From positions 1,828,754 through 1,892,753 of the forward strand of contig SCFE01000009.1 of assembly GCA_004352715.1 (NCBI GenBank): a stretch of 64,000 nt of DNA, in the 5' to 3' direction. Below, piece after piece: positions 35,778-45,164 of this stretch (within the stretch, counting starts at the first letter, position 1; each line of letters begins with the position of its first letter). A model generated the notes under the pieces. It was not told where the DNA came from, did no database searches, and was given only the letters and a program-made list of their open reading frames with translations. The stretch comes from Hofstenia miamia (taxonomy: Eukaryota; Xenacoelomorpha; Acoela). Position numbers and translations under genes: made by a program.

Positions 35778-35780
<3 letters not shown>
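34365..35780 (-). pseudogene. Non-LTR retrotransposon relic: SGNH-type ORF1 joined to a reverse transcriptase fragment
   Basis: Minus-strand element, read from 35780 down. The first part (about 35560-34905) looks like the SGNH/GDSL-esterase-type ORF1 protein of some non-LTR families. It has STLIISSSILKYVRPKN, VVINTGLLDAF and, near its end, ALDGIHLSRKGLSVVVSQIK, which holds the D-x-x-H block. It is followed at once by reverse transcriptase: FGFRMGHSTSDAI, then GVPHGTVLGPILFALYIND, and YADDTCLINTG with the catalytic YADD box, then LKINVGKTQFIIF. The endonuclease that should lie between is deleted, as is the 'KAFD' part of the palm domain. Stops and shifts are frequent. The 3' end is lost in a TA microsatellite. 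Confidence 0.7.

Positions 35781-35815
<35 letters not shown>
35776..35815. repeat. (ATA/AAT)n microsatellite
   Basis: About twelve ATA units separating the minus-strand relic on the left from the plus-strand retroelement on the right. The plus-strand element begins abruptly here at ACTAGAGGTCACTAAGGAG, a position that is internal in its sister copy (about 37973), so it is 5'-truncated. Confidence 0.85.
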
Positions 35816-35816
35816 A

Positions 35817-36830
35817 GAGGTCACTAAGGAGTTAAAAAAGATAAGAACTGAGAGTGAAGGAAAGAAGATATACCAGAGTAGGATGGAATCAGAGAGACAA
35901 ACAAGGTATAGGCAGAAAGCAATGCATGGAGAATACTGGAGGAACACAGAAAAGTGTGACAGAGAAGAGAGCAACAAATGGTTAAAGAAGGCAGGACTAA
36001 AAAGAGAAACAGAAGCACTGATAATGGCAGCACAGGAGCAAGCAATAAGAACAAACTGGGTGAAGAAGCATATAGACAGAAGAGTAGAAGTAAGTGATAA
36101 GTGTAGGCTATGTAAGAAAGAGGCGGAGACAGTAGATCATCTGATAGCAGGGTGTGAGAAGTTGGCACAAAATGAGTATAAGTTCAGCCATGACAAGGTG
36201 GGAAGAATGGTACACTGGAGTTTGAGCAGGCAGCATGGGTTAGAAGCAGGAGACAAGTGGTATGAGCACAAGCCACAGNNNNNNNNNNNNNNNNNNNNNN
36301 NNNNNNNNNNNNNNNNNNNNNNNNNNNNNNNNGGAGACAAGTGGTATGAGCACAAGCCACAGGGCGTCATAGAAAATGAGAAGGTTAAGATACTGTGGGA
36401 CTTCAACATACAGACAAGCAAGGTGATAGAAGCACGGAGGCCAGACATAGTAGTGGTAGACAAAGAGAAAAGATTAGGAACAGTGATAGACACAGCAGTA
36501 CCAAAGGACAGAAATGTAGAAAGCAAGGAGAAAGAGAAGATAGACAAGTACAGAGAGTTGGCAGAGGAAATAGAAAGGCTGTGGAAGTTAAAGAAGGTTG
36601 AAGTAGTCCCGGTAGTTGTAGGAGCACTAGGAGCAGTGAGTAAGAAGCATAAGAGATACTTGGAGGAGTTGGGAGTACCAAAGTGGGGAGGAGCAGTAGC
36701 ACAGAAGGCAGCATTGTTAGGAACAGCTAGAGTCCTGAGGAAAGCTCTCAGACTCCCTGGGAACTGGTGAGTTCCCCGAGCTGAGAGGGATACCAGCATG
36801 AAGCTGTGAGAAGCAAGGAAATAATAATAA
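35817..36830 (+). pseudogene. Non-LTR retrotransposon family 1, 3' end copy A, with (AAT)n tail
   Basis: Open plus-strand frame from about 35817 to a stop at 36770, the C-terminal part of a retroelement polyprotein. It contains the zinc knuckle CRLCKKEAETVDHLIAGC (C-x2-C-x8-H-x4-C), then WYEHKPQGVIENEKVKI, WDFNIQTSKVIEARRPDIVV and KRYLEELGVPKWGGAVAQK. I know this C-terminal module from non-LTR retrotransposons abundant in corals and other invertebrates. After the stop comes a short 3' UTR and an (AAT)n tail at 36822-36846. A 54-N gap (36279-36332) is flanked by the same 30 bp on both sides (GGAGACAAGTGGTATGAGCA...), so the gap is probably an assembly artefact. The reverse transcriptase itself is absent (5' truncation). 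Confidence 0.8.
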
Positions 36831-36846
36831 TAATAATAATAATAAT

Positions 36847-37379
36847 AGTCAAAGCAAATTTATTGCTTAAATGTATGCAACATTATAAACTCACACATGA
36901 CAAAAATATTTACAAAACTATTTAAATATGCAATATTAATTAAAGGGCAGTTTTAAAAGTAATTTCGACCGCGCATTGAGTTGGTATTATCTATTTTTTT
37001 CTTGAAGTGTTTATAGTTTTTCTCACATTTTATATCAATACTGAGATCATTCCATAAGATTGAACACTTAAAAGAAAATAAATCTTGTCGATTATTTCTA
37101 CTAAAAAGTGTTTTACTTCTTTTATTGATTTTGATGTAATTATTAAGAAAACTTAATGAACTTAATTCATGAATAAATTTGTGAATCATACATAAAGATT
37201 GATACTGAATAAAGTAATTCGGGGCCAAAATATTATATGATGATCTTAATTGCGTTATGGATTCATGTTTTTCAATATAATTAAGTGTTCTAAATGCCCA
37301 GTTAAACATTTTTGCTAATGATGAACGTTTTTGCGATGTGAGATTTTGAAAAAGAAATGCACAGTAATTAAATTGACTT
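36847..37379 (-). pseudogene. Non-LTR family 2, 3' terminal fragment (copy A)
   Basis: Minus-strand segment nearly identical in layout to 38828-39390. It encodes the C-terminal region of the family 2 reverse transcriptase ORF: FRTLNYIEKHESITQLRSSY, YQSLCMIHKFIHELSSLSF, then LFSFKCSILWNDLSIDIKCE and a stop near 36953. The 3' UTR ends at 36847 against the (AAT)n tail of family 1 copy A. The segment is broken at 37379, where family 1 copy B is inserted; the sequence ATTAAATTGACTTA at the break also occurs uninterrupted at 39370-39383. Confidence 0.75.
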
Positions 37380-38628
37380 AAGACATGAAGATGTATGCTA
37401 GTTCAAGGAAGATGTTGCAGAAGCAAGTGGAGACATTGGAGAAGGCAAGCAGAGATTCAGGGTTGGAGTTTGGATTAGGAAAGTGTGCAGCAGTGACAAT
37501 GACTAGAGGCAAGTGTGTGGATGGGGAGGGTTTGAGGACAAGCAGTGGGGATAAGATTGAAGAAGTCAAAGAGGGGTACAAGTACTTAGGTGTGATAGAG
37601 AAAGATAGAACAGATCACGAGGAAATGAAGATGAGGCTAAGGAAAGAATACAAGAGGAGAATAAGGAAGGTACTACAGAAGTGAGCATTGAATGCGCAGA
37701 ACAGCATAAAGGCATTTAATACGTGGGCGATACCAGTGTTGAGATATTTAGCAGGAATAGTTAGGTGGAACAAGAATGAGCTGAGGGAATTAGACAGGGA
37801 GACAAGGAAGATACTAGCAGCAGAGAGAGCATTCAACCTAAATGGAGATGTAGATAGGTTGTACATGGCAAGGCATAAGGGAGGGAAAGGACTGCTAAGT
37901 GTGGAGGAAACTGTAGAAGCAGAAGCACTAGGGCTAAAGGAGTATGTAGAAGCACAACCTAGAGGGTCAATACTGGAGGTCACTAAGGAGTTAAGGAAGA
38001 TAAGAACAGAGAGTGAAGGAAAGAAGGTATACCAGAGCAGGATGGAATCAGAGAGACAAACAAGGTATAGGCAGAAAGCAATGCATGGAGAATACTGGAG
38101 GAACACAGAAAAGTGTGGCAGAGAAGAGAGCAACAAGTGGTTAAAGAAGGCAGGACTGAAGAGAGAAACAGAAGCATTGAAAATGGCAGCACAGGAGCAA
38201 GCAATAAGAACAAACTGGGTGAAGAAGCATATAGACAGAAGAGTAGAAGTAAGTGATAAGTGTAGGCTATGTAAGAAAGAGGCGGAGACAGTAGATCATC
38301 TGATAGCAGGGTGTGAGAAGTTGGCACAAAATGAGTATAAGTTCAGCCATGACAAGGTGGGAAGAATGGTACACTGGAGTTTGAGCAGGCAGCATGGGTT
38401 AGAAGCAGGAGACAAGTGGTATGAGCACAAGCCACAGGGCGTCATAGAAAATGAGAAGGTTAAGATACTGTGGGACTTCAACATACAGACGAGCAAAGTG
38501 ATAGAAGCACGGAGGCCAGACATAGTAGTGGTAGACAAAGAGAAAAGATTAGGAACAGTGATAGACATAGCAGTACCAAAGGACAGAAATGTAGAAAGCA
38601 AGGAGAAAGAGAAGATAGACAAGTACAG
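37380..38628 (+). pseudogene. Non-LTR family 1, copy B
   Basis: Plus-strand copy that begins at the reverse transcriptase active-site region (MKMYASSRKMLQKQVETLEK follows the expected YxDD position) and runs on through LEFGLGKCAAVTMTRGKCV and YKYLGVIEKDRTDHEEM to an in-frame TGA at 37682. The frame then continues without shift through VLRYLAGIVRWNKNELRELD, the CRLCKKEAETVDHLIAGC knuckle and WYEHKPQGVIE. It is cut at a single N (38629), after which unrelated sequence follows, so the true 3' end with its tail is missing here, very likely because of assembly. Its overlap with copy A is near identical, which implies recent activity. Confidence 0.8.
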
Positions 38629-38629
38629 N

Positions 38630-38827
38630 CTGGTTGCATGATGGTAGATGAGACATGTAGTTATTATGTATAAGTTCCAGTACTAAAAATATATTTCTCT
38701 TTGCTTAAAGAGGATGATAAATAATACATTTCATTCTGAATCTACTTAAGATAAATTATTAAGCAAATTTTCTACTATAATAAATTATAAATGTGAATGC
38801 TGTTACATACAAAAGGAAATCTATTAG
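38630..38827. other. Unassigned sequence after an assembly join
   Basis: About 200 bp following the N at 38629 with no match to the interrupted element or to anything else in the window. Confidence 0.4.
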
Positions 38828-39614
38828 AGTCGAAGCAAATTTATTGATTAAATGTATATAAAAGCTATAAACTAACACATGACAAAAATATTTACAAAAT
38901 TATTTAAATATGCAATATTAATTAAAGGGAAGTTTTAAAAGTAATTCGACCATGGGTTGAGTTTATTATCTATGCCCAATAATATTTGCTTATTTAATAA
39001 AAATTGTTTTATTTTTTTCTTGAAGTGCTCATAGTTTTTCTAACATTTTAAATCATTCCATAAGATTGAACATTTAAAAGAAAATTAGTCTTGACGATTA
39101 TTGATACTAAAAAGTGTTTTACTTCTTTTATTGATTTTGATGTAATTATTAAGAAAACTTAGTGAACTTAATTCGTGAATAAATTTGTGAATCATACATA
39201 AACATTGATACTGAATAAAGTAACTCGGGGCCAAGATAGCATATGATGATCTTATTTGCGCTATAGATTCATGTTTTTCAATATAATTAAGTGTTCTAAA
39301 TGCCAATTAAGTTTTTGCTAGTGATGAACGTTTTTGCAATGTGAGATTTTGAAAAACAAATGCACAGTAATTAAATTGACTTAGACAAATGAATGAATTA
39401 GTTCTTCATGCAATGATTTTCCTGCATGGCGCAAGTGGTACAAAATATTTTATTCCGCATGCCATCTTTTTTAATTTGTGGGAGAAGAAATTATCGAAAT
39501 TTAAGTCATTGTCTAATAATACACCTAGATAGTTTACACATTTACTTTGACTAATTTCGTTATCACAAACATTAATTTTAAAATTTTTAGTAAGCTTTTG
39601 TTGTTTTTTAGATG

Positions 39615-39991
39615 AAAAGATGATAAATTGAGTTTTGTCAGAATTGATTTTTAGTTTATTATGATTGAAATATGTTACGAGATTTTCAATATCTTTTGTC
39701 AAATGTTTGGTTGCCTCAAAGGGATTTTTTGCTGTCCGTAATATACAAGTATCGTCTGCATATTGGTAAATAGTTCCATTTGTCAAGGATTTTGAAATGT
39801 CANAAAAGATGATAAATTGAGTTTTGTCAGAATTGATTTTTAGTTTATTATGATTGAAATATGTTACGAGATTTTCAATAACTTTTGTCAAATGTTTGGT
39901 TGCCTCAAAGGGATTTTTTGCTGTCCGTAATATACAAGTATCGTCTGCATATTGGTAAATAGTTCCATTTGTCAAGGATTTTGAAATGTCA
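39615..39991. repeat. 188-bp duplication around N 39803
   Basis: 39615-39802 recurs at 39804-39991 with one substitution seen (TCAATATC versus TCAATAAC). The duplication repeats the YADD-containing part of the reverse transcriptase, which is implausible biologically and points to two alleles or contig ends placed side by side. Confidence 0.8.
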
Positions 39992-40528
39992 TTGACATAA
40001 AGTGCGAAAAGAATGGGTCCTAATACAGTTCCTTGTGGTACGCCTAGATTTGTAGGAGTATAGTCTGAAAAAATATGATCGATTTTAACTCGTTGTTTGC
40101 GATTGCTTAGAAAACTCATAATAAAATGTATTGCATTGAAACTAAAACCTTGTCGCCTTAATTTTTGTTTTAAAATATCGAAATTCATCGAGTTAAATGC
40201 TTTTCTTAAATCAAGTAAGGCCACCGCTGTGAACAAATTTTGGTTCTAGTTATTTTTATCTTTTCTGTGATTAATAAAATCGCATCAGATGTACTGAACT
40301 TAGGTCGAAATCTAAATTGATTACTTGATAAAATTTTATTGTCATTAATAAACTTGTACATTTGTGCAGCAAAAATTTTTTCAAATGTTTTTGAGAAAGG
40401 GTGTGTTATGCTAATTGGTCGGTTCTCCTTTTTTAAATAACGGTGAAATATCAGATTGATTTAAAAGCGCAGGAAAGTCATTATTTGTAATACTTTGGTT
40501 GAATGCTACAAGTAGGTATTCACCCAAA

Positions 40529-40889
40529 ATATCAAAATATTTTTTAATTATCCAATACGATAGGTTGCTGGATCCACAAGATTTATTAGCATCTAGTTTA
40601 TTTACTACATTTCTAAGATCGTGATAGGAAATNCTGGTGAGTTCCCCGAGCTGAGAGGGATACCAGCATGAAGCTGTGAAAAGTAAGGAGGAATAATAAT
40701 AGTAATAATAATAATAATAGTCAAAGCAAATTTATTGCTTAAATGTATGCAACATTATAAACTCACACATGACAAAAATATTTANATATCAAAATATTTT
40801 TTAATTATCCAATACGATAGGTTGCTGGATCCACAAGATTTATTAGCATCTAGTTTATTTACTACATTTCTAAGATCGTGATAGGAAAT
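40529..40889. repeat. 104-bp duplication enclosing a misplaced 151-bp piece
   Basis: 40529-40632 recurs at 40786-40889. Between them, bounded by Ns at 40633 and 40785, lies a 151-bp piece that matches 36764-36913 (the 3' UTR, (AAT)n tail and junction of family 1 with family 2). A small repeat-derived contig seems to have been placed here by mistake. Confidence 0.8.
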
Positions 40890-41939
40890 TACGTTGAAAT
40901 GAAACTGTTGCCTTATTCGTATATCAGATTGTTGAGATGAAAAGTTTCCATTTTCTTCGAATTCAATATTGAATTTACCTATATTTTCAAAATGTCTGTT
41001 AAAAATATTTGAGATATCCTTCTTATTTTTGGACGTCCTATTATCATGCTTTATTTCTTCAATGTTTATAATTTGGTCCTTAGTTTTACCAATGCTTTTA
41101 TTAAGAAAATTTCATTTTTGGTTAGATTTTTTTAAGCGTTTGAAGTAATCCTTTGCTTAGTTTCGTACCTAGATTTGCGGCTCTTTTTGATTAATTGCAT
41201 AACGTGCTCATAATTAGTCCAATTAAGATTGATGGGATCCGATTTCGCAAGTTCAAATAGTTTATTTTTCTTAATAATCTGGTCTTTAATCAAGTCGTAA
41301 CCACGGTGTTGGTTAATCGCTGGTCTTAATTTAGTGCTAATTAATTTGGTTCACGGCGCTACTTAGTTAAAGGCTTTGGTGATTTCACAAGTGATAAATT
41401 TCAACATACTATCGGCATCGTTAAAAGTTTAGATTAGATCAAAGCATATGTTCTTCAAAAGATCTATAATTTTTTGATTAAAATTGTTAAAGTCCCTAGA
41501 ATAAACAACTTTCCTAGTTTTTGTTCCACACGTATGGTTACTAACATAAACGCAGAGATTGTGATCACTAAATGATTCAAACATATATGTTTTGTAGTTA
41601 TTACAACTATCGGATAAGAAACAATCAAATATAATAAAAAATCTAGTTGGATTGGTCTTATTAATAGTTTGAAAACCGAAAATATCACAAATATGATAAA
41701 TCCCCTAAGATATTAGCAAATTTATTCTCAAGAATGGCATATTCAATTTCTTCAATTTTGTGATTATAAAATTCAGAGATAAAATTTTTATTTGGATTAT
41801 AGCAAATGTTTGAGCTCGTTGTTGTAGGAATTTGAGAAAGATTCTAATTCAATCCACATAGTTTCGAATATATCATGATTCAATTCTAAATCTTCTCTTC
41901 GTTTTGATTTTAAAATTTGGGAATTAGTATCATTAGATC

Positions 41940-42840
41940 GCCACCGGTTGAGGGTTTCTAAGTTTTCTCAAAATAGGGGTAGACGGGTACCAACACGGAG
42001 ACGCATAAAATAACATAGATTTGACGCATGCATTAATAATGGAGAGTTTCAAGGCAGACACCAACTGAAAGGGCACATTGCGCTTGATGAAAAATAACGC
42101 ATGCAGGGAGACATTTTCGAGGTTAGGTGCGCATCTCAGTTCAGTTGGTTAGATACAATAATTTCTAGATCTTTGACACTGGAAACTGCCAGTATCATGT
42201 TCGAGATTTCAGCGGGAAACGCGTTGAACACTATGTATTCACTCTTAGTTTCGTTTAATTGCCATCCGTTTGACTCAGTTCATTGGCAAAAGCGGCTGAT
42301 ATCAGATGTCAAGGCAAAAGGAGTAGAAGAACACAAAAGCTTAGTGTCGTCAGCGAACAGAAAACATTCACAATCGATAATGCAGTTAGGCAAGTAATCA
42401 ATAAACAGTATGAACCGCAACGACCCCAGTCCGTTGCCCTGGGGAACGCCACTAGCATCATTTCCGCTACTGAAAAGAGTTAAATCAACACGGACATGTG
42501 TGCGATTTATCAAGTATGAAGCAAACAGGTCAATAATATCTTGGTCAAAGTCGAATTTAACGGGCTTGATTAGGAGGTAGCCATGACGGACTTTGTCGAA
42601 TGCTTTCGCAAAGTCAAAGTAAACGGCAGCCCAATGGGAATTGGTGTCAAGGTTAGAATACATCTTGTCGTTCAAGGACAGGCGACAGCTGCGGTAATAA
42701 GCTTATGGAACGGTAGTTTTTTTTATGAGAATCTGACTAACGGAGTTGCAAAAGCACACTTTCAACTAGAAGGCCACGCACAGCTACTGAGAATTGATGT
42801 GAACAAGAAGCAAGTGAGCGGCTCAAGAATATTGTGACAT
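41940..42840 (-). pseudogene. Third non-LTR reverse transcriptase relic
   Basis: Minus-strand fragment different from family 2. It has WAAVYFDFAKAFDKVRHGYL (palm motif with the first catalytic Asp), YLINRTHVRVDL, ASGVPQGNGLGSLRFILFID and CECFLFADDTKLLCSSTP with an intact FADD box at about 42360, then NGWQLNETKSEYIVFNAF. A stop follows, and a shifted frame continues to LKLSIINACVKSMLFYASPC near 41980. Stops between blocks make it non-functional. It ends where family 2 endonuclease sequence starts (about 41935), so one element inserted next to or into the other. A plus-strand frame at 42583-42837 is a shadow. Confidence 0.75.
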
Positions 42841-42929
42841 TTCCTGTAAACAAATCCAGGGACCGGGTCATTAGACGTCGATTTCTTGCACTTTGACAAT
42901 AGAGTCGATACTTATTATTATATTTTTAA

Positions 42930-43240
42930 CACAATGCATTTGGAAATTTCACCTAAAGTAAGGGCTTCTATATCTTGTAATTTGTTAAATAATAGATAAT
43001 AATTTTTTATCAATTCCAAGTTCTCTGCGCTATCATCCTTAAATATATATCGCGTGCTACGAATTTAATTTATTATGAAAATTTATCGGTCTATATCTAT
43101 TTTTAAACTTTTAACGTATGTTATTGCTTTATTTTTTACCCTACATTACGGTTTATTTTGTCCGCGTGCACCCTATTCTATACCTTCACCCTTTTTAAGT
43201 ATGTTATTGTATTTATCATCATTTTTACCGCATATTAGTG
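42930..43240 (-). repeat. Dispersed repeat, copy B (inverted copy at 33280-33570)
   Basis: Reverse-complement partner of copy A 9.6 kb away. In this copy the best-looking frame reads IFKDDSAENLELIKNYYL, against IFKDISTENLKFIENYYL in copy A, but both carry the same upstream TAA. The plus-strand frame at 43075-43455 is a shadow across it. Confidence 0.6.
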
Positions 43241-43809
43241 TTTATCCGCTATGCATCCTATTATACGACTTCGCCAACATATTCAAGCAAAAAATAAAAT
43301 TATTAGTATTGAACGTTGCAGTATTTTCTACAAGTCGACAATTAAATCTAACATTTCTAAACAAAAATAACATACGGTTGGAGGAAGATATTTTTGAAAT
43401 ACATATGCTATCACCCACTTCCAAACGAAGCAACGAATCTCCCGATGGTGGGTGATATGGAGAGATAACTAAATTGATAAAAATAACTTTTAATAAAGGA
43501 ACAATTTACCAATTCCAACTTCCTCGGAATTATTCCATTCCATGTTAACTAAAAACAGAAATTTTGCTGTACAGTCAAATCAGCATAGGCAACTAAAGTT
43601 ATGTCAGAAGCTGGAAATTTTATTTAGCATATTTATAATTTTCCAAGTTTAAAACATTTATCTATTATCCGTGCAATCGTTTCATCATAAAGCATTATAG
43701 CAATTTTTTTTTAAAAATGTCAACATTACTTATTGATTTGTTTTTCAAAATTCAATTTCAAATATTTTTTGAAAGTGACATTGTTTTGCCTAGATGAAAA
43801 TCTTCTTCG
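43241..43809. other. Transition zone, no gene seen
   Basis: Unassigned AT-rich sequence in which CpG becomes rare; the last CpG before the depleted block is at 43807. Confidence 0.45.
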
Positions 43810-44720
43810 TAAAACACTGTATTTTCCATTTCAGAACTCATTCTCAAAAGTCATGTAAGCAATTTGCATTCAATGCTGTGTTCATGTGCAAATTGCAGAT
43901 TTTATGGAAAATACATAACCAAGTTTGATTCCTGTTGCAAAGTAGTTGAAAGCAATTTTCCTTTAAAATAATAATTGACAATAAGATTGCACATAAAAAA
44001 TCATTATCTTCTAGTTAGTCCTCACTCTATTAATTTATAATTCCAAGCTTATTTTCAATTTGGGTTTTTGAAAAAAAGGAGGAATGAAAGAAAACCAGAA
44101 TTTAAATTGTAGATGAAAGAAATAATTTATGATAATATTGTATGTGAATTTAGTGACATTTGGATAAATATTATCTCCAACATAAGCAAATCTTAACTAA
44201 TGAGTTTCTAGATATGTAGATTGAGAAATATTCTTGTTTCTATACAAATAACAGTTTTTGCTTAAATATGTAGTTGTTTATTAAGTTGTAATCCAGGCTG
44301 AATGATAATATATATTAGTAAAATTCAAAAAATGTTCAGATGATTATATTTTTATGTGACTGACCCATTTGATGTCATTGATTTTCCTACATCATTTATG
44401 CAAATATTTTTTCAATTTAAAATATTTTTTAAAATTAGCAAGCCAGTGTTCCTTATTTGAATTGCACAAACTAATGCCCAGGTAAGAAAAAATCATGTGG
44501 CAAATCTACTATTGACAAATGAAATTTGCAACTCAAGCAAAATATCTTATAAAAAGAAATACCATCATTTGAAATTTTTCAATCAAAAAGATTTCTTACT
44601 CAGTGTTCAACAAGTTACTAAAAACAATTTTAATTTTTAAATCTCTGCTCCATATTGCACTTATTTTAAGCATTCTAAAAATTCTATATTTTGTCTCTTT
44701 AAATTAATTTTTGTTTCCAG

Positions 44721-44818
44721 AATCACTTTTAATTTTAACAACCTTGTTTTTTGTAATTGCAATTATGCTTGCTAGTGATTTGTATATTAGTATATTTTTG
44801 CAAAATATGGAATTTTGT
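44721..44818 (+). CDS. Candidate exon encoding a membrane segment
   Basis: 98-nt stretch between a good acceptor (TTTTTGTTTCCAG) and a perfect GTAAGT donor, open throughout, ending in phase 0. It encodes SLLILTTLFFVIAIMLASDL followed by YISIFLQNMEFC, a plausible transmembrane helix of about 20 residues. A second candidate at 45123-45164 starts in the matching phase. I recognise no family; it may be a multi-pass receptor or transporter exon, or chance. Confidence 0.28.
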
Positions 44819-45122
44819 GTAAGTAACAACAGTTTGCTATACATTGCTACATCATTTATTTTTACTATATTATATTGTCTATATAATGCAAGCTTAATTC
44901 ATTTGAGGATATTCACATTAGCTAAGAAATAATTTCTGTACTTCCCTTATGACAATTGCAATGATTAGGAAATCTTGCCTTAGGTTAAGCCTGCTCTATT
45001 TGTATCATAATCATGTACTGTTGCTTTTAAACAAACACATGGATATGCTAGTAAGGAACTTTGGATTGTTTGTCCTTTACTTTTTTTCTATTAGAACTTC
45101 TGTACTTCCTTTTTGCTCTCAG

Positions 45123-45164
45123 GCTTTTACATTAACAGAATTGTATTTGTTATGTGGTAATCAG
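45123..45164 (+). CDS. Candidate short exon following 44721-44818
   Basis: 42-nt stretch after the acceptor CTTTTTGCTCTCAG and before a GTTGGC donor, phase 0 on both sides, encoding AFTLTELYLLCGNQ. It joins in frame to the candidate at 44721-44818. Too short for a family assignment. Confidence 0.22.

Larger units (their letters stand above)
38828..41935 (-). pseudogene. Non-LTR retrotransposon family 2, copy B: endonuclease plus reverse transcriptase
   Basis: Minus-strand element. From its 5' side: an APE-type endonuclease piece (about 41930-41450: ETMWIELESFSQIPTTTSS, then KFANILGDL, and FQTINKTNPTRFFI followed by SFSDHNLCVYVSN); the start of reverse transcriptase (about 40890-40260: DLRNVVNKLDANKSCGSSNL, DISPLFKKGEP); then the palm (40236-39406: LLDLRKAFNSMNFDILKQKL, GVPQGTVLGPILFALYVNDI, YQYADDTCILRTAKN); and the C-terminal part near 39306-39085 that also survives in copy A. 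The catalytic YADD is intact but frameshifts break the ORF repeatedly. No polymerase could be made. Two local duplications around single Ns (39803 and 40633/40785) are assembly errors and double part of the palm. Confidence 0.8.

Noticed and set aside
35777-38622. Several serine/leucine-rich minus-strand frames
   Set aside because: Shadows of the plus-strand family 1 retroelement, created by its biased codon use.
42101-42837. Plus-strand frames of 66-98 codons
   Set aside because: Shadows of the minus-strand reverse transcriptase, which carries the VPQG and FADD motifs.
43075-43455. 126-codon plus-strand frame with hydrophobic N-terminus
   Set aside because: Overlaps the dispersed repeat copy B, and the frame is not kept in copy A.
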